In this document: positions 1 to 3,794 of the stretch, one piece after another | Layout: each line of letters starts with the position of its first letter | How positions within the stretch are numbered: position 1 is the first letter of the stretch | DNA from: an uncultured Prevotellaceae bacterium | GTDB lineage: Bacteria; Bacteroidota; Bacteroidia; Bacteroidales; Bacteroidaceae | Assembly (NCBI GenBank): GCA_900313845.1 | Contig: OMTC01000086.1 | Span: 1 to 7,294 of the forward strand | Length of the DNA: 7,294 nt | Direction: 5' to 3' | Made by a program: the position numbers and the translations under genes | Notes under the pieces: generated by a model | The model's database searches: none | Told to the model about the DNA's origin: nothing | Seen by the model: the letters and a program-made list of their open reading frames with translations, nothing else

Positions 1-327
1 CAAATCACGCTGTGGCATGAACATACAGAAGTATTTTCCAGAATTTGGTTTTCCAACTTTCTTTTTGTCAAATTTTGTAGGGTATTCATCAGTAAAATAA
101 TAACGATAACTACGCTCACTAGTTTTATTGGTTTTCTTACTCTTTAGAATTTCTGTTATTGTCTTTTTTGTGTATGACATAATAACAGATACTTCAGGAT
201 TAGTTTGAGGAACTTCCCACTTTGTCCCGTTAAGAATCTCATTTGAAACAGTCTGTGCATTGCATACAGAACTAATGACAAAAAGAGTAGGCAATAATAA
301 ATGCTTGATTGCAGATGACATTTTCAT
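1..327 (-). CDS. Small secreted protein of unknown function, 3' end cut by window edge
   Basis: The reading frame is open from an ATG at 327 to the left edge, 109 codons without a stop, so the C-terminus is missing. Residues 1-24 form a signal peptide: a basic start, a hydrophobic stretch LLLPTLFVIS, then VCNAQ with likely cleavage before Gln25. The mature part begins with an ILNGTKWEV segment (residues 31-39), similar to the short G-x-W strand at the start of lipocalin-like beta-barrels. Residues 76-100 align without gaps to residues 74-98 of the neighbouring protein (357-782), sharing YY, D, KVGK, SG and F, so the two appear to be paralogues. The gene starts 29 bp after that neighbour's stop with no separate consensus promoter seen, so co-transcription is likely. 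A periplasmic or surface location is inferred. I do not recognise a function. Confidence 0.75.
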   Translation of the reverse strand, partial: MKMSSAIKHLLLPTLFVISSVCNAQTVSNEILNGTKWEVPQTNPEVSVIMSYTKKTITEILKSKKTNKTSERSYRYYFTDEYPTKFDKKKVGKPNSGKYFCMFMPQRDL

Positions 328-356
328 ATTTCTTAATTTGTTTTTATGATTTGACA

Positions 357-782
357 TTAATCCTTCTTCATTTTCTGGAACCTCGTCACCATACTCTTGT
401 CATTCTCATCTATTGGTCCCAAAACCAAACAACCATCTTTGTCGAATGAAACCTTGCTCTGAACCATCTTTCCCCTGTGATTCCTCACAAAGAAATTGCC
501 AGACTCCGATTTCCCGACCTTCTCTCCATGCCACGCATCCTCAACAGTGTCAGAAAGATAATATTCGTTGTCGAAGATGAGCATCTTAGCACCCCCGTTG
601 CCAAAATACAATACTTGGGAGGCTTTCGCAGGAAGGATAGTCATTTCTATATCTCCTACCATCGTCGTGCCCTCTTCAGCCACATACTTCCATTGACCAA
701 TAAGGTCTTTCGTCTCAACTTTCTGCGCATTCACCGACATGCAGCAAAATGCACAAATCAACAATGTCATTAATTTTTTCAT
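357..782 (-). CDS. Small secreted lipocalin-like protein of unknown function
   Basis: This complete 141-residue ORF starts at an ATG about 16 bp downstream of a consensus Bacteroidetes -7 element. Residues 1-19 are a signal peptide (LMTLLICAFCCMSVNA, likely cleaved before Gln20). The two cysteines in the hydrophobic core are not followed by a convincing lipobox position, so a lipoprotein is less likely. The mature protein starts with DLIGQWKYV (26-34), typical of the first strand of lipocalin-like domains, and then alternates short beta-like segments such as QVLYFGNGGAKMLIF and GNFFVRN. That pattern suits a small beta-barrel, but this is inference from residue pattern only. The 25-residue block from Tyr74 matches the downstream gene (1-327) at YY, D, KVGK, SG and F. 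The pair is probably an operon of tandem paralogues. Function unknown. Confidence 0.8.
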   Translation of the reverse strand: MKKLMTLLICAFCCMSVNAQKVETKDLIGQWKYVAEEGTTMVGDIEMTILPAKASQVLYFGNGGAKMLIFDNEYYLSDTVEDAWHGEKVGKSESGNFFVRNHRGKMVQSKVSFDKDGCLVLGPIDENDKSMVTRFQKMKKD

Positions 783-798
783 GGTTCTATTATTTTTG

Positions 799-829
799 CA
801 AAGATACTTTCTTCTCTCGATATGAACAA
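799..829 (-). promoter_or_regulatory. Bacteroidetes-type promoter for the two small secreted proteins
   Basis: On the minus strand the -7 element TATCTTTG (806 to 799) follows a -33 TTG (829 to 827) with a spacer of exactly 20 bp. This matches the known Bacteroidetes housekeeping consensus TTTG-N19-21-TAnnTTTG. Transcription would start a few bases before the ATG at 782, giving a very short leader. Confidence 0.75.
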
Positions 830-940
830 GTGAAATGTGCTACATTTTTGGAACGTCCTAACTATGCCACACACAATCCCCCAACATGCAGAATGACCGA
901 AGACATTTCCGTGTGCATCTGTGCCATCTGTAGTTTCATA

Positions 941-1077
941 AACCACATCGCACTGCGTGCTGGATTTTCTGATTCATCTGATTTTTCTGATGGAACGATA
1001 ATCATTGTAATCCGTGAAATCAGTCCAATCAAAAAAATCAGAATAATCCTTAAATCAAGCACGATAGTGCGATGTTG
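941..1077. repeat. Dispersed intergenic repeat, copy A, with inverted ends
   Basis: Copy A shares a perfect 57-bp block (956-1012) with copy B (1124-1180), and both begin with AACCACATCGCACT. The interior is built from ATTTTTCTGAT/AATCAG-like words typical of Prevotella-type intergenic repeats, from general recollection. The left end (945-961) and the right end (1058-1075) are inverted copies of each other, and each holds a small GCAC-N3/4-GTGC hairpin. The loops differ (TGC on the left, GATA on the right). No protein-coding content was found. Confidence 0.75.
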
Positions 1078-1107
1078 TTTGTCTCACACATAAATACTTG
1101 TTTTTAT

Positions 1108-1216
1108 AACCACATCGCACTAACGTGCTGGATTTTCTGATTCATCTGATTTTTCTGATGGAACGATAATCATTGTAATCAGTTCAATCAGTCTAATCAA
1201 GACGAAGTCGATGTTG
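1108..1216. repeat. Dispersed intergenic repeat, copy B, running into a gene end
   Basis: Copy B has the same start and the same 57-bp block (1124-1180) as copy A. Its right end, TCAAGACGAAGTCGATGTTG (1197-1216), is a degenerate version of the right end of copy A, TCAAGCACGATAGTGCGATG (1055-1074). This end overlaps the last codons and the TGA stop of the gene at 1197-2003. An 18-nt inverted repeat with one mismatch pairs the right end of copy A (1058-1075) with the left end of copy B (1112-1129). Confidence 0.7.
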
Positions 1217-2003
1217 TCACATATAAACTGTTATCAATCACGATTTCTGTGTTAGAAATCCAACCGAAATAATCCAATTCAGGGTATTCACCGAAGACAT
1301 ACGACAATTTATTGTTTGGCTGGCGAACACCTTTTTCATTCTGAGAATAAGTAATTCCCTTGTCGTCAACCACGAGGAAGCTATAACCATTCTCGTCCGA
1401 ATCGTTTGTTTCAAGTACAACCTGTTGTCCGTTATATAAATAGACTTTGTTGTTGTCAAATGCAATCTCAACGATGATTTCCCCTGATATGTTGATGGAT
1501 GATGTTGGCTGAAAATCCTCATCCTTCATAGTAACCAGCGTGACGTTATTGCTTGATAGACGCAATGGTCTCACGGTGATGGATTGATAATCTGCGTTAG
1601 GAGAAAAAGGTTTAAAGGAATACACCTTGCCCAATTCCCAAGTGGTTGGCATCTGTTTGCTGATACTTACCTTGCGCACAGCCTTTTTAAAGGCAGCACT
1701 TGAGATGTATTCTGCTGGGACATCATCTTGTGCAGGAGGGTAGTATTCATGGAAAGCCCCATTCCCCAAAGTGATGGATTCGGAGGCTTCAATCAAGTGG
1801 AAATTTAAGCTGTTGTTTTCATCAATTATAGCCACATGACCAGCAGAGATTGTTGACAGAGCTTTAGATTTGAGTGATTTTTTGCTATAGCTTTTGAGAT
1901 TCGTGACAAAAACGTATCCCTCATCAACCGATGGATTCACTTGTGCAAAAATCATGCTCCCTTTCATCATGGCAACAAATAGGAGAAGAAATGTTCTTTT
2001 CAT
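1197..2003 (-). CDS. Secreted protein of unknown function
   Basis: This 268-residue ORF has a signal peptide (residues 1-20, hydrophobic LLLFVAMM, ending MIFA before Gln21). The start at 2003 is the only ATG that gives a full signal peptide, and it lies downstream of a consensus promoter. The mature part is rich in Ser, Asn and Asp and has no cysteine. The segment SAGHVAIIDENN followed by FHLIEA (about residues 53-73) loosely recalls the His and Glu motifs of permuted NlpC/P60-like proteins, but with no Cys an active thiol peptidase is excluded, so I do not use that name. The C-terminal half contains repeated strand-like pieces (NKVYLYNGQQVVLE, YSFLVVDDKGITY). The last residues (TSTSS) and the stop fall inside copy B of a dispersed repeat, so the C-terminus may have been replaced. 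Upstream transcripts are stopped by the terminator at 2123-2162, so it is probably a single-gene unit. Function unknown. Confidence 0.8.
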   Translation of the reverse strand: MKRTFLLLFVAMMKGSMIFAQVNPSVDEGYVFVTNLKSYSKKSLKSKALSTISAGHVAIIDENNSLNFHLIEASESITLGNGAFHEYYPPAQDDVPAEYISSAAFKKAVRKVSISKQMPTTWELGKVYSFKPFSPNADYQSITVRPLRLSSNNVTLVTMKDEDFQPTSSINISGEIIVEIAFDNNKVYLYNGQQVVLETNDSDENGYSFLVVDDKGITYSQNEKGVRQPNNKLSYVFGEYPELDYFGWISNTEIVIDNSLYVTTSTSS

Positions 2004-2079
2004 TGTTTTGTTTATTTATAACTGACTAATTACCTTAACACTGCAAAAAGAAAGCAAGTGTTATTCATCAATGCCGTGG

Positions 2080-2111
2080 CAAAGGTACATGTTAAATCCG
2101 AGAAAAACAAA
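2080..2111 (-). promoter_or_regulatory. Bacteroidetes-type promoter for the secreted protein at 1197-2003
   Basis: On the minus strand TTTG (2111 to 2108), a 20-bp spacer and TACCTTTG (2087 to 2080) match the TTTG-N20-TAnnTTTG consensus. A second TTTG lies directly upstream (2115 to 2112). The predicted leader is about 70 nt. The promoter begins just downstream of the terminator of the small-peptide transcript, which separates the two units. Confidence 0.8.
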
Positions 2112-2122
2112 CAAAGTAGTAG

Positions 2123-2162
2123 AAAAAAAATAGTGGAACGACTCTCACGAGCTGTTCCACTA
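2123..2162 (-). terminator. Intrinsic terminator ending the small-peptide transcript
   Basis: Read on the minus strand, TAGTGGAAC and GTTCCACTA (2162-2154 and 2139-2131) form a perfect 9-bp stem, with a weaker inner helix (CTC/GAG), and are followed directly by eight U residues (2130-2123). There is no T-run on the plus-strand side, so it acts on leftward transcripts. No ordinary gene lies just upstream, so it must end the transcript from the promoter at 2832-2862. Confidence 0.8.
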
Positions 2163-2165
2163 CCA

Positions 2166-2247
2166 ATTACGGTTCTAACTAAATAACACCTAATTGTATA
2201 AAAATATCACCTAACTAATATTAACTAACTTCTAACTAACTAACCTT
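2166..2247. repeat. CTAA/TAAC-rich low-complexity tract
   Basis: The tract is made of CTAACTAA-type words. It includes two related 20-nt pieces, each starting AAATA and containing CACCTAA, at about 2181-2200 and 2201-2220. It lies between the last mini-ORF and the terminator of the small-peptide transcript. On the plus strand it precedes a 20-codon ORF (2248-2310), and such tracts can form untranslated leaders in this group, but no plus-strand promoter was seen. Confidence 0.5.
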
Positions 2248-2304
2248 ATGAAAAGAATGTTTGTTGGGCTGACCCCAACGCTTTGCCTTCACGAAAAAGC
2301 TCAT
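2236..2304 (-). CDS. Possible 22-residue cationic mini-ORF
   Basis: ATG at 2304 to TAG at 2236. The peptide starts MSFFVKAKRWGQPNKHSF and is rich in Lys, Arg and His, unlike the two hydrophobic peptides upstream. A GGAG lies 11 nt before the ATG (within 2314-2319), and this same GGAGAC can pair with GTCTCC at 2381-2376, so initiation could be controlled by RNA structure. The N-terminus (MSFFVK) vaguely resembles the starts of Bacteroidetes HU-like proteins, so a truncated remnant is possible, but 22 residues are too few to decide. Its ORF also overlaps a 6-bp hairpin (GTTGGG/CCCAAC, 2263-2279). It may be only structured 3' RNA. Confidence 0.25.
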   Translation of the reverse strand: MSFFVKAKRWGQPNKHSFHKVS

Positions 2305-2313
2305 TTATAAGTA

Positions 2314-2381
2314 GTCTCCAGAGAAATTGTCTAAATGTACTAAATTTTCTTTAGTCTATTTTGTACGTTTCTTTAGGAGAC
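2314..2381 (-). promoter_or_regulatory. Structured RNA segment with a possible SD/anti-SD pairing
   Basis: On the minus strand GTCTCC (2381-2376) can pair with GGAGAC (2319-2314), enclosing an inner ACTAAA/TTTAGT hairpin (about 2339-2355). GGAG is the candidate ribosome-binding site for the mini-ORF at 2236-2304. The GTCTCC arm lies inside a 4-codon ORF (ATG at 2387, stop TAA at 2375-2373), so ribosome movement could open the pairing. This is an inference from sequence only. Confidence 0.35.
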
Positions 2382-2396
2382 AATCATTTGCTTCTT

Positions 2397-2414
2397 CACT
2401 CCAGCAAAGGAGTG
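2397..2414 (-). promoter_or_regulatory. Hairpin just after the 25-codon peptide ORF
   Basis: CACTCC and GGAGTG (minus strand 2414-2409 and 2402-2397) form a perfect 6-bp stem with a 6-nt loop, starting one nucleotide after the TAA of the 25-codon ORF. No U-run follows on the minus strand, so it is more likely an RNA stability or processing element than a terminator. GGAG of the 3' arm lies 11 nt before the ATG of the 4-codon ORF at 2387. Confidence 0.45.
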
Positions 2415-2415
2415 T

Positions 2416-2493
2416 TTATTTCAGCACTGTGAAGTTGCTGATGATTGCTGCCAGAACTACTGGTATAGCTATAACGATTGTCAATGTATCCAT
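2416..2493 (-). CDS. Tiny hydrophobic membrane peptide, 25 residues
   Basis: ATG at 2493 to TAA at 2416. The peptide starts MDTLTIVIAIPVVLAAIIS and ends NFTVLK; residues 4-18 form one uninterrupted hydrophobic stretch, enough for a single membrane span, with one Asp at the N-terminus and one Lys at the C-terminus. AAAGGA (2506-2501) is a Shine-Dalgarno-like site 7 nt before the ATG, notable because many genes of this group lack one. Upstream, TAACAAAAAG lies 36 nt before the ATG, matching the 35-nt spacing before the related 19-codon ORF. Both ORFs also share ACATTGACA at codons 3-5, so they look like diverged duplicates. No separate promoter is visible, so it is probably co-transcribed from 2832-2862. 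Type I toxin-like, regulatory or accessory membrane peptides are all possible. Translation is not proven. Confidence 0.55.
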   Translation of the reverse strand: MDTLTIVIAIPVVLAAIISNFTVLK

Positions 2494-2553
2494 AATTTTA
2501 TCCTTTCAATCTTTTTAAACCTTAAAACTCTTTTTGTTAACTCTATTTTTAGG

Positions 2554-2598
2554 GCTAGGACTTGGCATTAGCTTGGCTTTGACTTTGGCGTTAGCTTG
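2554..2598. repeat. Short imperfect tandem repeat of 22-23 bp
   Basis: The segments 2554-2575 and 2576-2598 both end in GGC, A or G, then TTAGCTTG, and both begin with GCT; they differ by a few substitutions and one indel. They overlap the 3' half of the possible 23-codon ORF at 2568-2639, between the two hydrophobic peptide ORFs. Confidence 0.55.
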
Positions 2599-2639
2599 AG
2601 TGCTTGCAGGGAAGCTAAACCTAAAATCCTTTCAGCCAT
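2568..2639 (-). CDS. Possible 23-residue amphipathic mini-ORF
   Basis: ATG at 2639 to TAA at 2568, starting 7 nt after the stop of the 19-codon ORF. The peptide begins MAERILGLASLQALKL and ends TPKSKPS, so it has a hydrophobic, possibly helical first part and a basic tail. The preceding GAGAAAG is a weak ribosome-binding candidate very close to the ATG. Coupling to the upstream ORF is possible because of the short gap. The 3' half coincides with a 22-23-bp tandem repeat, which makes chance coding more likely. I report it only because its position between two better ORFs in one transcript is suggestive. Confidence 0.25.
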   Translation of the reverse strand: MAERILGLASLQALKLTPKSKPS

Positions 2640-2643
2640 CTTT

Positions 2644-2660
2644 CTCTTAGTTCCTAAGAG
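2644..2660 (-). promoter_or_regulatory. Hairpin spanning the stop of the 19-codon ORF
   Basis: On the minus strand CTCTTAG-GAA-CTAAGAG is a perfect 7-bp stem with a 3-nt loop, and it contains the last codons and the TAA stop of the 19-codon ORF. No U-run follows, so it is not a classical terminator. The related 25-codon ORF also has a hairpin at its stop. Confidence 0.55.
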
Positions 2661-2706
2661 CTGCAATTGCTACAACTGCAGAGAGAATCACTGTCAATGT
2701 CAACAT
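2647..2706 (-). CDS. Tiny hydrophobic membrane peptide, 19 residues
   Basis: ATG at 2706 to TAA at 2647, encoding MLTLTVILSAVVAIAALRN. Residues 2-17 are almost all hydrophobic and the tail is basic, so a single membrane insertion is predicted. A strong AGGAG (2720-2716) lies 9 nt before the ATG, the best ribosome-binding site in the window. A promoter at 2832-2862 gives a leader of about 120 nt holding AACAACTTAG twice and a GTAC-GACA-GTAC inverted repeat. Size and shape resemble known type I toxins such as Ibs of E. coli, but the sequence is not recognisably the same and no antitoxin RNA promoter was seen. A regulatory or accessory membrane peptide is equally possible. It is the first ORF of the transcript and a likely paralogue of the 25-codon ORF. 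Confidence 0.6.
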   Translation of the reverse strand: MLTLTVILSAVVAIAALRN

Positions 2707-2831
2707 AATCTTAATCTCCTTTCTTTAGTTGTACTGTCGTACTTTTTGTTACCTAAAAATCTTTTTACCTTTAATACCTATCCGAATCGGTCTAAGTTGT
2801 TATCCTAAGTTGTTTTTTTCTTTTGACGCTG

Positions 2832-2862
2832 CAAAGGTACGGCAGTTTTTCTTTTCCGGCAA
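2832..2862 (-). promoter_or_regulatory. Bacteroidetes-type promoter for the small-peptide transcript
   Basis: On the minus strand TTG (2862 to 2860), a 20-bp spacer and TACCTTTG (2839 to 2832) match the group consensus, and the -7 element is identical to that of the secreted protein gene at 1197-2003. Transcription would run leftward from about 2826 and end at the terminator at 2123-2162, about 690 nt, across a region with no ordinary gene. Confidence 0.8.
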
Positions 2863-3045
2863 TATATTTTCTTGCTTTTTTCTCAAAAAACGCGATTTTC
2901 TTGACGAATATCAACGATTGTGTGCGAACACAGTGTGCTTTTTAGCATATTTCAAGGTTTTTCGTACTGATTTGGCTATGCCGTGCTAAAGGTTCAAGGA
3001 TTATCGTTTATTGTTTAAAGTTTAACGTTGAACGAAGTTAGTTCG

Positions 3046-3072
3046 CTCCACGCTTCACACTCCACGCTTCAC
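3046..3072. repeat. Two tandem copies of CTCCACGCTTCAC
   Basis: CTCCACGCTTCAC occurs at 3046-3058 and again at 3060-3072 with a 14-bp period. Upstream TAAAC/GTTTA-type words (3005-3028) give the low-complexity look of Prevotella-like intergenic spacers. No function is implied. Confidence 0.8.
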
Positions 3073-3268
3073 GTTCTACTCCCCTCACACTTTGGATAGG
3101 TTTTTTGAGGGAGTGAGGCTCTTATACCTTATTATATATTAAAGCTTACATGTATTTGTTTCGAATGAACAAAGTGATAGCCCTCTCCAGCTCCCACGAG
3201 GTTTTTTGATGGATTGTCAGAACTGATTGTGTGGATTAACTGAACCGCTCCTTTGGATTCAACTAGTT

Positions 3269-3304
3269 GCCGAAGGCTCGGCATCGACTTGCCGAGCCTT
3301 CGGC
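3269..3304. repeat. Long perfect palindrome, 15-bp stem
   Basis: GCCGAAGGCTCGGCA (3269-3283) and TGCCGAGCCTTCGGC (3290-3304) pair perfectly around the loop TCGACT. It is much more GC-rich than its surroundings. Neither side has a T-run, so it is not a typical intrinsic terminator. A partial copy (GGGCTCGGCT, 3341-3350) follows. It could be a REP-like element or a strong RNA/DNA hairpin. Confidence 0.8.
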
Positions 3305-3354
3305 GTTGCGATGGCGAAGGTTCGCCGTGTTAACGTTGAGGGCTCGGCTATTCA

Positions 3355-3462
3355 GTAGAAGCAAAGGAAAAGTTTAGTTGAAGCAAAGGAGAGATTCTTC
3401 ACAGTCGAAGGAGTGTACCAGTACAGTCGAAGGAGGACTTCAGCACAGTCAAAGGAAAACCC
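3355..3462. repeat. Degenerate tandem repeat, five units of about 22 bp
   Basis: Units start at about 3355, 3376, 3403, 3425 and 3447 and share the core AGT-(A/T/C)-(G/A)-AAG, some with GCAAAGGA and others with GAAGGAG. Periods are 21, 27, 22 and 22 bp. A related motif in the opposite direction lies at 3247-3270 on the other side of the palindrome at 3269-3304. The units are too divergent and have no spacers, so this is not a CRISPR array. Confidence 0.55.
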
Positions 3463-3604
3463 TATTGTGTCACTATTATGTTATTATCTATTACCATTTT
3501 GCACAATATTTGGGCTAAAAGAAATATATTTTAAGGATTCCCTTGTTTTTTTTCAGTTTTTTTACCAAAAAAACACGATAACTTGCAAAAAAGTCGCGAA
3601 AAGA

Positions 3605-3636
3605 TTTGTTTTGGAGATTTATTTCAATTATCTTTG
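3605..3636 (+). promoter_or_regulatory. Bacteroidetes-type promoter on the plus strand
   Basis: TTTG (3605-3608), a 20-bp spacer and TATCTTTG (3629-3636) match the group consensus. It is the only consensus promoter I see on the plus strand. The only thing downstream before a terminator at 3764-3794 is about 150 bp without an ordinary gene. Confidence 0.8.
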
Positions 3637-3641
3637 CAACC

Positions 3642-3794
3642 AAGAAAAAGAAAAAAGCAAATTTCGTATATCCAATCACAAAAGTAATTTTAGTGGCGTC
3701 ACAAAAAATACTGAGAAGTATAAGATGCCAAACAAAAGGTTTGTAACTCTTAAAATTTTTAAGAAGGATTCTTCGTGAGAAGGGTCCTTTTTTT
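3642..3794 (+). ncRNA. Probable small RNA of about 150 nt with a possible 17-codon ORF
   Basis: The segment lies between a consensus promoter (3605-3636) and a strong intrinsic terminator (3764-3794); the exact 5' end is estimated. Several hairpins follow each other: ATACT-GAGA-AGTAT (3708-3721, a GNRA-type loop), CAAAC/GTTTG (3729-3743), the palindrome CTTAAAATTTTTAAG (3749-3763) and the terminator stem. An ORF at 3725-3778 would encode MPNKRFVTLKIFKKDSS, a basic peptide, but it lacks a clear ribosome-binding site and its stop lies in the terminator loop region. The RNA 3' end meets the stop of convergent queG (3793-3795). It could be a trans-acting sRNA, a dual-function RNA or a 3'-end antisense to queG. 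I do not recognise a known family. Confidence 0.6.
3764..3794 (+). terminator. Intrinsic terminator of the plus-strand small RNA
   Basis: AAGGATTCTTC (3764-3774) and GAAGGGTCCTT (3779-3789) form an 11-bp stem with two G-U pairs around GTGA, followed by T residues to 3794. The T-run overlaps the complement of the queG stop codon, so the element sits exactly at the convergent junction. On the minus strand there is no comparable T-run right after the hairpin. Confidence 0.85.

Larger units (their letters stand above)
2863..3604. other. Non-coding spacer with repeats and palindromes
   Basis: I find no credible gene here on either strand. Contents noted: two AGGTTTTTTGA-N-GGA segments (about 3098 and 3199), an ACTCCC(C)TC/GAGGGAGT inverted repeat (3078-3114), and a GGCGAA/TTCGCC hairpin (3313-3326). 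The tandem repeats and the long palindrome are listed separately. No TAnnTTTG promoter element was found inside the stretch before the one at 3629. Confidence 0.7.

Noticed and set aside
749..1093. Plus-strand ORF of 114 codons and minus-strand ORF of 66 codons
   Set aside because: They run through dispersed repeat copy A and the promoter region of the small secreted protein gene.
1197..2003. NlpC/P60-like thiol peptidase for the 268-residue secreted protein
   Set aside because: Only a loose GHVAII...IEA resemblance exists and the protein contains no cysteine.
2123..2862. Confident naming as a type I toxin-antitoxin system
   Set aside because: I found no TAnnTTTG element on the plus strand between 2160 and 2830 for an antisense antitoxin RNA, and the peptides do not match a toxin family that I recognise.
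2596..2989. Plus-strand ORFs of 70 and 86 codons
   Set aside because: They are opposite the small-peptide ORFs and their promoter, are Phe/Leu/Cys rich from T-rich DNA, and have no plus-strand promoter.
3355..3462. CRISPR-like array
   Set aside because: The units are about 22 bp, degenerate and contiguous, without unique spacers of constant length, and no cas genes are present.
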